Positions 54,898-64,000 of a DNA stretch of 64,000 nt are shown here, in pieces. The number at the start of each line of letters is the position of its first letter. The first letter of the stretch is position 1. The DNA comes from Sanguinoderma infundibulare (Eukaryota > Basidiomycota > Agaricomycetes > Polyporales > Polyporaceae), in NCBI GenBank assembly GCA_032821775.1, contig JAVLRN010000010.1:372001-436000 (forward strand). Reading direction: 5' to 3'. The position numbers and the translations under genes are program-made. The notes beneath the pieces are model-generated. The model searched no databases. It saw only the letters and a list, made by a program, of their open reading frames with translations, and was not told where the DNA came from.

Positions 54898-57054
54898 TCA
54901 CGGCGCATCCGAGTCCACATTCTCCCCATTGTCAAATCGGGCAATGTCTTGGGCGTGCATCATGATCAGTGATACAGCCTCCGCCGAACGGGGTTTGACG
55001 GTGCAACGACAGTCTTCAGGGTGCCTGCAGTGACATCAGGACACCATTGGTAGGCCCGATCCGGCGCCTAGAGAATCGGGAAAGGATGCTTACGAGACAA
55101 CTCCAGGGGTCATCCTGTACTGTACCTGAACAGGGCGGCCGTCTGTGTCGAGAGGCGGTGTGATGTTGAACGTGTGGAGGACTGAGGCGATGTGTATGAA
55201 CAATGCGGCTTCGGAGAAGTGTCGACCTGGGCAGATCCTTTCCACCGTCCTTGTCAGCGCCATGTGCTTGGATCTAGCTCAACCAAATCCGTACGAACCT
55301 CCGTCCGAAGCCAAACACAAAGTCACGCGGATCTGGTACAGATGTGTCGAGCTTGCCGTCCCGAAGGAAACGTTCCGGGCGAAACTCGTCGGGGCCATCA
55401 TATACCTCGGGGTCGTGCATACATGCCCTGTATAACCGATTAACATCAGTATTTAGGGGAATCCGCACAAGGAGATCACAGATGCTGACCATATGTTCGG
55501 TAAGAGAACGGTGTCTGCGGGGATGAAGTATCCGTTTAGCTCGTCGTCAGTGGTAGTGGTGTGCGCCATGCTGAGCGGTGCGACGGTGTGCCATCGTAAC
55601 GTCTCCTTGATCACCGCATTCACGTAAACCAACGATTCCACATCGCTGAAGTCAGGCAAGCGATGAGGGCCAACAATGGAGTCAATTTCCGCTTGAGCCT
55701 TTCTCTGGGCTTCGGGATACAGAGACATTGCGAGGAAGAACGTTGAAGTAACAATGAATGACTGTGCATGCAAGTTTAGTTATGTCGTGCTCGCCGTGTC
55801 CGACAGATGGATCTGAGATTACCGTGTCCGCTCCGGCTACGAGTGTGAACCAAGCCTCAGTTAGCTTACTTCCGAAGGGATCGGTTATGTCTGCGAATGC
55901 GTACCTAGGTAGGTCACGAGGCCGATACCCTTGGCCATTTCTTCCACATCATCAGGCTCCCGTTCATCAGTGGTTCCATCCGAAGACACGATCCGGGCAA
56001 CGAGCGATCCCTGAGCTTCACCACGAGCCTTCCCAAAAATAGAGTGAGGTCCCTCGCGGCGTTTGCAACCGATGGAAGATGAGTAGTCGCTCACCATGGC
56101 ATCCTTCGTAAAGGTAAATGGTACATTCTTCGCAGCCTCCACCGCCGATCGCCAATACTTGAAGTCTGCCTGGAACCCGAAGCCCGGAACCCACTCCGGG
56201 ACGTCTTTCAGGAAGGGGAGAATGTCGAAGATGTACTTGCCAGGGGTAAGCCCTTCCTCGATGCCGTCCGCCGCAACCTCAAAGTTGGCTGCGAGGTCGC
56301 TATGATCTGCCGAAAGGCTTATGCCGTACACGATCTTCAGTATGGTTGCGAGGAATGTCCTACAGGCGACGTCAGATCCTGGTGCATCGACTATTGCGTA
56401 GAGGGAAACCCACCAGCGGATATGGTCCTTGACTCCCTCAGGCTCCTCCAAAAGCCGGGATAGGAAGTGGTATGTCGCAGCACGCTGGAGCGGCTGGTAC
56501 GCCTCTACTGCTCGCGAGGTGAAATGCTGCCAGAAGTGGCGCCGGAACCGTCTCCACCGCTGCCCGTAGGGCATCAGCCCAAAGTTGGCACCTTGTCCGA
56601 GGCTTGCCATCCTCTATGGTGAGTCTCGATGCGATATGCGCCTGGATCAATGGGCACTTACAGGTCGATAGCTGGTACCTGCGGCCTGTCGGACGTGTTG
56701 GATGCCCGTTTATCGAGGTATTCGTGGATGATCTTCGCACTCCCAAGGACGACGGTCGACTGGCCTAGGATTCGGAAGTGGATGATGTCGCCTATCACAG
56801 CGGTGTCAACCATCGACCGCTCGTTTCGGACTGGATCACTGACCGTACTGAGCAGCAAGCTCGCGAAAATCAAACCACGCCCTACCACTCGGTATGTTGA
56901 GCAAGTTGCCGATGATAGGGAGAGAAGGTGGTCCAGGAGGGAAGGGACGTCCTCGAGAGCGTGCGCGCCACTTTGCGGCAGAGCGCACGTACAAGACGCA
57001 CAGAAGGACGAGGACGATATGGACAGTGGGATAGATAGGAATGCTGAACCCCAT
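54898..57054 (-). CDS. Cytochrome P450 monooxygenase (P450-9), 545 aa
   Basis: Ten exons in phase, 5' to 3': 57054-56844, 56791-56662, 56611-56414, 56359-56095, 56052-55905, 55836-55823, 55761-55490, 55427-55299, 55237-55094, 55024-54898. It has an anchor in the first 25 residues ([18 protein letters not shown]), [17 protein letters not shown] on the 14-nt exon, the ExxR in ETLRWHT, FRPERF and the heme motif FGFGRRICPG. Exons 3 and 5 are longer than in paralogues. The exon 5 acceptor is the least certain because intron 4 would be 42 nt. The start was set at 57054; upstream in-frame codons include no ATG and a TATA box lies just before. Substrate unknown. Confidence 0.92.
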
Positions 57055-57096
57055 GTCTTGAAGAGCGATGGTCAACGTATTGGGAGCCTGCCGCCA

Positions 57097-57102
57097 TTTA
57101 TA
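57097..57102 (-). promoter_or_regulatory. TATA box of P450-9
   Basis: TATAAA on the minus strand, 43-48 nt upstream of the ATG at 57054, which supports that ATG as the start. Confidence 0.55.
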
Positions 57103-59089
57103 CTGGTGGACCAGCGGCAGAGTACAAAGGAACCGGTGCTTATAAGGCGCTGCAACGTACGGTCACCATTCCCGCTGCTACCAATGGACTCTACGTGCGG
57201 GACGAGCGCGATAGAGATTGGGTGCGTCGTACTACGAGAGTATGGCTCATGCTCGAACTCGGATGCGACATTCCGAAACCGAGTGACGGAGCGCTCGGAA
57301 TGTATGGCATCCGATGCTAGCGGATGCACGACAACGTTAGCCGCTACGTGAAGAGGATGTAGGGTAATTGAATGTGCTTACCAGGAGATGGTTTAGTTAT
57401 AGTAGGCATGGTCGCAAGCGCTCTCAGGACAATGCGAGGCAACAGATCGAGGTGAGCGACACGCTGAACGCCATAGACAGAGCTAAAACGTTCATGTCAT
57501 GCTTGGAGGTTTTACGAGATCATTTTCATCCGTCGGGAGTCGGGACCACCACGTAGGATATGCAGAACAAAAGCCCGGTGAATAACACAGCTTTCTCGAC
57601 GCAAACATCGGGAATATGGTTCCCGATGATGAAACGTAAAGGAGTCTGTGTGGAGGTAGCTGGATAGCGAGCCTTCCGCAAAGGGTGGCGCGGGTCTGAA
57701 TCTGAGGATATGCTGAACGAAGCGATATCAAAATTATGCGAAAGATGACACCGACGCGAAAAGATCCAAGATCAGTTGCGCTTCATCGTGTGTGCCCGCG
57801 AATAGCACCTGTCCGTTACTCCGAGTTTGATCAGTAGCGGCATATCTGAAACGAGTGGCGCATTCCGGGAGAGCAAACGCCGGGGTTGGACGTCTGCAGG
57901 CAGCGGCGCGAGGACAGAAGAGGGAGGCTGAAGCGTCAGTGTGAGAGGATGAGCAGAAGACGGATAGCAGTGGGAAGGTAGACACTTGCCTTGCTCGACA
58001 GCCATGAAGCTGAGCGTGAGGCCTGGCCCGATCGCAATGATATTCGATCTAGACATCAAGCCCGGATAATTTGTCGCCATTCAATGCAGAACTCGTGGTG
58101 AGACTTGCAAGGTGAGATGGTTTCCCGAGCACCATGTAACGCGTATTGGCAAGAAGTGGCGTCGTGCTGGCGTGAGGACCAACGGGCGCTAGATCAGCAT
58201 CCGATTTCTCCCGAACCCACAATCAATGCAGCCTCGCGGCTTTCCACACCCTCTATGCACCCTCTTCTGCCGCACTCCCAGGACGTCTTGAGTCTCTCTA
58301 TTTATTTACAGAGACCATCATACGTCCCGCCTACTGAGCCGAGCATAGCCTAGATGACATCAGCGCAAGTGCCGCCGCAGTCGGCCGGCCGCTGAGACAC
58401 TGTCCTGTACCATCATCCCCTTGCAAGTGCTGACGGCCCTTCAAGTTGGTTATCCACAGCGTTGCAAATGCGGATCATGACGTATAAAGACTTGTACTTA
58501 TGCTCATATACTCTTGAATGTCGTTCCTGATCATTCGGTATGTCAATCTTTCGTACTGTGCCCGTTTGAGTCTCCGTTCTGAATTACTCCAGGGTGCTCT
58601 ATGGTTTTCTGTCCGTCGTTTACGCACGACCTTTCTTCTTCGTTGCCCGGGTGCGATACCCACTGGACGCATGTTCAATGTCATGCAACGTGGCGGATTT
58701 CTGTTACAGGCAGTCCTCCGGCGGCTCTGTCCCATCATGATCTGCGAGGTGTTTATCAATGATCGCGCCCTGTCCAGTGTTCGCCCTGGACCAATGACAA
58801 TTTCTTGACTCCTCCTGCCCGAGGCAGCTCTCCCTAGCGATGTGCTACGAGTGGCCATCCGAACTCTCTTTTTTGCAATGCCTGCGCACCCCAGCTTCCT
58901 GTCCCTCGCCAAAAATATACCTTGGGCAATCACTGTATCATTTGATGGCACTTTTGCGCGTCCCTGACATTCCAGGATGTTTGTTATAAAGACCATAGTC
59001 TGGCCGCTGGTTGCATCTTCATCCGTTCCTCGTCACTCTCTGCCTATTTCCAACCACTCACCCTTCCAGTACCGCCCCCGATCGAAGTC
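57103..59089. other. Intergenic, 2 kb
   Basis: No gene supported. A minus-strand frame at 58475-58996 (173 codons) is Arg-rich and without motifs. TATAAAG at about 58986 may serve the secreted-protein gene that follows. Confidence 0.45.
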
Positions 59090-59566
59090 ATGACCCGTTT
59101 CACTCTTTTCGTCTCCGTCTCTCTCCAGACGCTCGTCGTCCTGTAAGTCCGTCCTCCAAAGGCTGTCTGCTCACAAATCTAATACATGCACCACAGCACG
59201 CAATGCATCGCCTCCCCTACCACCTCTCAGGCACTCGGCTGCACCCCGCTCGACATCGGCGCTGACGGCGTTCCCGCGTCCTTCCAGGTCGACAGCACGA
59301 CCGTGACGGTCCCCGACGACGCCGTCCTCCTGGCCTCGATCATCTCCTCCGACATTGGGGAAACCACGCCGATCGCCGGAGGCGTGCTCGAGGCGGCGAC
59401 CGCAGACAACGAGCTCTCGAACGACATCGCGACGTACGGGCTCACAAGCGTGCTCGAGGCCGGCAGGACGTACCAGCTTGTTTGCGCGGGGGCGTACTAC
59501 AATTCGGACGGTTCTGGCCCGGTCACTTTCCAGAACTCGACAACTTCGTTCACGTACCAGCCCTGA
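59090..59566 (+). CDS. Small secreted protein, 140 aa
   Basis: Two exons, 59090-59142 and 59197-59566, in phase. The N-terminus MTRFTLFVSVSLQTLVVL followed by TQCIASP is a signal peptide with likely cleavage after Ala about residue 23. The mature part is about 115 aa, acidic, Thr/Ser-rich, with two Cys in predicted beta-rich sequence (FQVDSTTVTVPDD, TYQLVCAGAYY) and no recognised domain. It may be a beta-sandwich effector-like or cell-wall protein. The intron lies inside the signal-peptide region. Intact codons and a TATA-like box upstream support a real gene. Confidence 0.75.
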
Positions 59567-59900
59567 GGCCTGAGGATGGAAGGTGATCGTTGTGGAAGGA
59601 GAGCGTAAGTCGCGCAGCTTGTTCTGAATGGCTGAACTGAGATGCTGACGACCATTGTGGTCTGCAGGTTAGGGGAGGTCAGACTTATAAGTAGAAGTGA
59701 AAAACGTCCTGACACATAGTCTTAGTCGCTCCTTGATTTATTACTATCCTATCCAATCATAGTGTACATTGTTACATGCCCCACCGTCAAAATCACGAAT
59801 GAAACGGGCATTAATAGATAACGCAAAAAATAAATTGTCATAAGGTCTCAAAGCATGTAGTCCATACCACACAAAACACCCTAGTCACGACGCCCTTGCT
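59567..59900. other. Convergent intergenic region
   Basis: 3' flanks of the secreted-protein gene (+) and P450-10 (-); AT-rich around 59740-59860. No gene seen. Confidence 0.5.
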
Positions 59901-62337
59901 CTAAGCACGCTTGTGGCGCTTGAGCACCAACGGCATGTGGCTCCCCTCCTCAGGCGCGTTGCGCAACATCGGGCGCTGCACCACTGACGACCGCTTCATG
60001 ATGTCACCCACTGGCACCGCGAGCTCGAACTCGAACGCGCGCACGAGGGTGTACACCAGCGCCTTCATCCTGATTCAAAAGTTCACGTCGCAGCTCGTCA
60101 GCCACGCGTCTCCTTCAGCATAACACACAAAACGGGGAGACTCACTCCACGAGCGAGAACCGGTACCCGATGCACGCGCGCGGCCCGCCGAGGAACGTCA
60201 TCAGGTGACCCCACACGCCAGGGATGCTCGAGACCGACTCGGGGAGGTTCTCCCATCGCTCGGGCTTGAACTCGGCCGCGTCTTCGCCCCAGAGCTTCTG
60301 GGAGCGATTCAAAGCCAGGATTGGCAAGAAAATAGGCGTGCCCTTCGAGATCCTGCGAGTGTGGACCGAAGCGGTCAGCGCGCAATCATCAATCGGTTAG
60401 GCACAACTGGGGTGAACGCGCTCATCCGTCGGCCCCCGCGCTCGATGCGGGACGTGACGTACTTGATGCTGTCCTGCACCACTCCGTACCGGTCGACGAA
60501 TGGCTCGCCGACGGGGATGACGTCGTCCTTCATCGCCTCGCGCGTGGTCGTGGGCACGGGAGCGTGCACGCGTAGCGTCTCGCGCACTACCATATCGAGG
60601 TACGGCAAGCTGTTGAGCTGGTCCATGTTCGGGGTATCGGTGTCGAGCGTGTAGAGCTCCTCGCGGAGCTTCTTCTGCACGTCTGGCGCCTGCGTGAGTG
60701 CGAAGAGGCACCAGGTCGTCGCCGTGCTTGTGGTCTCGTGTCCAGCGATAAGGAAGCTAAGGATAGGAGACCCAACACGGGATTAAAAGAGGGTTTAAGT
60801 GAGACACGATGCGGATACGCACGTAGGGACCTCTGTATGATACCAAGGATTATGTCATTAGAAAGCGATCCCTGTTAGGCTGGGAATAGGACAGACACGT
60901 ACGAGCGAGGACGTCTTCGTCGGAAAGCCTCTGATTATCAGGGATGTCCGTCGCCATGTTCGCCTTCAGCAGCAGTGTGATCAGATCGCGGCTCCGGGCC
61001 TTTTCCTTGCTCTCCTCTTCCTCACGCATGATTTCAGCCTTTTTCTCCGCGATGAGCTGAGTGCCGATCCGACGCATGACGACCTGAGCGCGATCAACGC
61101 GCCGCGCTTGCGCGTCAGGCTAAAGAGGGAGTAACAGAAACATTACAAGGGGGAATAGTTATCAGCGTCGAAGGAACGACGCACGATGAAGTTGAGGATG
61201 GGGAAGAAGTTGCGGAGGATCATCATGAACGTGATCTTGAGCTGCGGGTCGAAGAGTTGGTTGAAGGCTGTGACGAGTTCATTGTGTTGGCCATTCGGGT
61301 TCAACGAGTCGAACCTGTAGTTAAAGCCTACAAGGGGCTCGTTAGATTGTACATGGACAGGGACGGATGCATCGAATCAAACAGACTACAAGACTCACCA
61401 GCCAAACCGATAACATCCAAGGTCATCTTGCTCAGCCCCTTGAGGACATTGACGCGAACAGTACCTCCAGAGTTAGAAACCTCTGCATCCCAAACATCGC
61501 GGAGCTACGAATGTAAGCCTTCAGCATTTGGAGCCATGAAACACACCCGCGCGGAGGGCCCACTACACACCTCAAGAGACTTCTCGACGAAGATCTCGGT
61601 GAGTTCACGGATTTGCGACGGGCCGAAGCTGGGGTTCTACAGGAAGTCTCGATCAGTACTGGAGACAGCGTCAGAAATGGCGATCGCTGACCATCACCCT
61701 CCTCTGCGCAGCAGCAGCGTCAAACAGTTAGTAAGACGTTGAAGGTTGTGACAGGAGGAGACCGACCTGCTGCCTATGTTGATCTCCTACGATTCAACAA
61801 GGCCGTCAGTAATCACCAAGCATGCCGTGAACTAAATATTACCTTCCGTGAAGAGGACACCTAGATGATACATAAAATTCAGTCTTCGCTCGAAACAACA
61901 ACCAGCAAGAAGCCTCAACCTTTTCCAAAAAGCCTCGCAAGGTTCCTGCGGGCTTGGGACGGTTTGTAGTAGTCAGCTGAGTGAGTCATGATATGGTTAA
62001 GGGCTCTTGTGTCCATGGTCCAGAGACGGTCTAGCTGTGTCCGCGCATCTTTTCTCGGTGAGTGCAGATAAGACGGATTCGGGTGGAAACGCACGCCGAG
62101 GATGCCCCTGTACATGATAGCATGGCCGTATTCTGCGACCCACCGCTCTTGTGGAACGGAATTTTCTTCGTCGATGATGTCCTTCATGTTTCCCCAGATC
62201 AGGCTCGTCATCGGTGGCCCCGGGAGGTTCCTGATTTGGCTAGTAAAGGGACGAATGTAGAAAGGACGAAGCTTCCATAGCAGCAAGGCGAGAAGGCCGA
62301 GGAATGTGCACAGAACGGTCTGTCCGATGGAAAACAT
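59901..62337 (-). CDS. Cytochrome P450 monooxygenase (P450-10), 542 aa, third family
   Basis: Thirteen exons in phase, 5' to 3': 62337-62095, 62034-61920, 61860-61843, 61786-61767, 61703-61692, 61636-61571, 61504-61399, 61327-61185, 61119-60903, 60832-60823, 60756-60454, 60352-60146, 60069-59901. It has an N-terminal anchor ([20 protein letters not shown]), [44 protein letters not shown], helix-[12 protein letters not shown], the ExxR in [16 protein letters not shown] and the heme motif [11 protein letters not shown] basidiomycete P450 with CYP3/CYP4-like motif spacing, not assigned to a named family. It has four very small exons (18, 20, 12 and 10 nt). The intron before the last-but-one exon (donor GTCCCG at 60453) is a weak call. 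Length is normal. Confidence 0.92.
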
Positions 62338-64000
62338 GCTCGGTAGTCTGGGTTGTGGTGGTTGCTGGTTACGTGGACTCTGCAGTGTGAAATTGTTAAA
62401 TGTTCGGCTAACTCGGACATCGTGCTAAATTTAGTTGTTCATGAACAGGTTTTCGCATGTGGGACATACCTAAAGTGGGGTGGGTTCTGTGCAACGCACG
62501 CTGTAGGCATCGAACGCCTGATACCTATATAAACGGTCTGTTTGGCATGGCCTGTGGGGTCCTTGATGGCCGCAGGGATGACGAGTTCCCCTGGCAGACA
62601 CGTTGGCAGCGACTGCGCCCCGGCCGGACATTCGGGAGCAATGTCGCATTACACAGCCACGTCAGCTCGGACTGGATAAGTGTCTGAGTAAGCACCGTAT
62701 CCTTCGACTTATAGTCTCTGCAGGCGACTCGGCCGCCGCTGACACAATTAATTCAGATACAGGAGGGTTGCGCGGCCTCGGGCTACGTCATGGCAGAACC
62801 TTTGCCTTTGCACGCACTTCAAGCCCGCTCACCTCAGGCGTCCTCCCCGATCACCACTGACAGGCGGCCTGCAACTTGAAGTGACTGTAAGTACCTTCGC
62901 CACTATCATCGCGGGTTCTGAATGTTGAACGTTGAACGGTCAAGGTGTGCAAGAGCGACGTGGAGGAGTATCTGAAAACGTCAGAATCGCGCGCGCGCTG
63001 TTCACCGACAGATGGAGTCTCACCCACCACTTTTACAGCTGCGACCTCTCAGACGCGTATGCGAGCGTGACATTCGCGAACTCGAGAGAGTGGGTCCGCA
63101 AGAACCCCTATCGCGTAGTACAAGCTTGAGTACCCCCGTTGAGCAGATGTTAATCGACAACCGCAACTGGGAAAGCATGAAGAAGGACGCACAACAGTGT
63201 CCATCACCATGGTTGGTTGATCAGAGCATGCTCTATGCGCAAACCGTCGAAATAGACTTACGAAGATGCAGACAAGCCGGAACCATTCCCCTCGTGCTCG
63301 CTACCGCGACCTCGCTTCGCACAGCATGAGCCGCCCCACTAGCCACCCAATAACCGACGGTCATGAACATGACATCCAAGGTCATTCTCAGCCTCAAAGA
63401 GCGCGCCAGGCCTGTTTGAAAGACCAAAGCTGGTGGCGGGGAACTTCATGATAACACTGCGCGGATGACTTAGGTGAGCGTATCACACGACTTCCTCAAA
63501 GAGAAAACGCACTGAAATGGTCCCAAGTCAATGCGTCCATTCCACGCATGCGCCATGCTACGCTAACTGTTGCGATGGCCTAGGCTTGAGGGGATAACCG
63601 TCTCCTGAAGGGGACCTGGATAGGTGGCTCCTCACTTGGCACAGAGCCGCATGGCAATGGGGCATGTGGGCACCACAGACGGACCGCAGGGCTGCGACAG
63701 ACGGTCAGCAGTGACGGGAAGAGTACGAAAACAGTTGTGGTTCGAGTTCAACCCCGGTCTGCTGCAGTTGTGGCCGGCGCTTGCTTCTTGATCGCTTGTA
63801 CCCTTTGCCGAAGGCTTGAGCTCCGATTTGTGCCGGTGCTGGTGGCCTTCGCTCCTCTTCCCCTCTTGCCCTTGCATTATTGATCTGACGGCCTGATATA
63901 CGAATGCTGCTCACGCTTGAAGGCTTATCCTGATGATTGGGGTTTTACGGAGGCTAACTGGTTAGCGGTGGTCTTCACAGTCAGCCCGAACATGCGACAC
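62338..64000. other. Right-hand end, no gene supported
   Basis: Upstream region of P450-10 followed by 1.5 kb without a recognisable gene. TATATAAAC occurs at about 62526. A 14-nt match to P450-10 exon 7 at about 63374 is too short to call a relic. Confidence 0.4.

Noticed and set aside
57760..57870. Minus-strand peptide GQVLFAGTHDEAQLILD, like P450 exon 2 (GQSMIVLGTHEAAIDLLE)
   Set aside because: Short, with no neighbouring P450-like exon and no conserved splice sites; similarity may be chance.
58475..58996. 173-codon minus-strand frame
   Set aside because: Arg-rich, no motif, no splice structure, no promoter-like context.
13248..62337. A biosynthetic gene cluster with a core synthase
   Set aside because: No PKS, NRPS, terpene cyclase or prenyltransferase motif was seen on either strand; kept only as a hypothesis.
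63360..63440. Possible P450-10-like fragment (acatccaaggtcat shared with exon 7)
   Set aside because: Only 14 identical bases; flanks do not align.
1..64000. tRNA or rRNA genes
   Set aside because: No cloverleaf with matching arms and a TTCRANNC loop was noticed on either strand; a covariance-model scan would be decisive.

Overview
This window is eukaryotic and almost certainly from a wood- or litter-decay type basidiomycete (Agaricomycetes, Polyporales-like). The evidence is many short introns (about 45-80 nt, GT-AG, a few GC-AG), high GC coding sequence, an expanded cytochrome P450 complement, an F-box protein of the mushroom-expanded type and a KDZ-Ulp1 DNA transposon. All gene models were spliced by hand from the sequence. 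Phase was checked across every exon of the P450, FAD oxidoreductase, aldo-keto reductase and transposase genes; isolated exon edges could still be off by one or two bases.

Layout. 1-7.9 kb: a gene-poor, partly decayed stretch with minisatellites, a kinase-like gene (3353-4267), a Pro/Ser-rich unknown gene (4944-6783) and a 2 x 144 bp tandem duplication. 7.9-12.8 kb: a structurally complete KDZ transposase fused to a Ulp1-type cysteine protease (about 1310 aa, 13 exons), with a 12-bp minisatellite in one intron. 13.2-26.1 kb (+ strand): P450-1, P450-2, a DAO-type FAD oxidoreductase, P450-3 and P450-4. 26.5-34.8 kb: P450-5 and P450-6 (-) flanking an unidentified gene relic and an MFS transporter with an apparent frameshift. 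36-39.4 kb: an F-box gene and a candidate retrocopy with a poly(A) tail and flanking repeats. 40.8-42.9 kb: P450-7 (+). 45.3-49.2 kb: an alpha/beta hydrolase and a 13-exon aldo-keto reductase (-). 49.9-57.1 kb: an orphan P450 last exon (+), P450-8 (-), a 1.15-kb inverted-repeat transposon and P450-9 (-). 59.1-62.3 kb: a small secreted protein (+) and P450-10 (-). The rest is intergenic.

How it fits together. Ten intact P450 genes plus one orphan exon lie in 49 kb. Eight of the P450s share one 10-exon architecture, in which a 14-nt microexon encodes the helix-I oxygen-activation motif, so they are descendants of one gene copied in both orientations. P450-2 and P450-10 are unrelated types. With the FAD oxidoreductase, aldo-keto reductase, hydrolase and MFS transporter the locus looks like an oxidative tailoring or detoxification island. 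No polyketide synthase, NRPS, terpene synthase or prenyltransferase was recognised, so a biosynthetic role is inference only.
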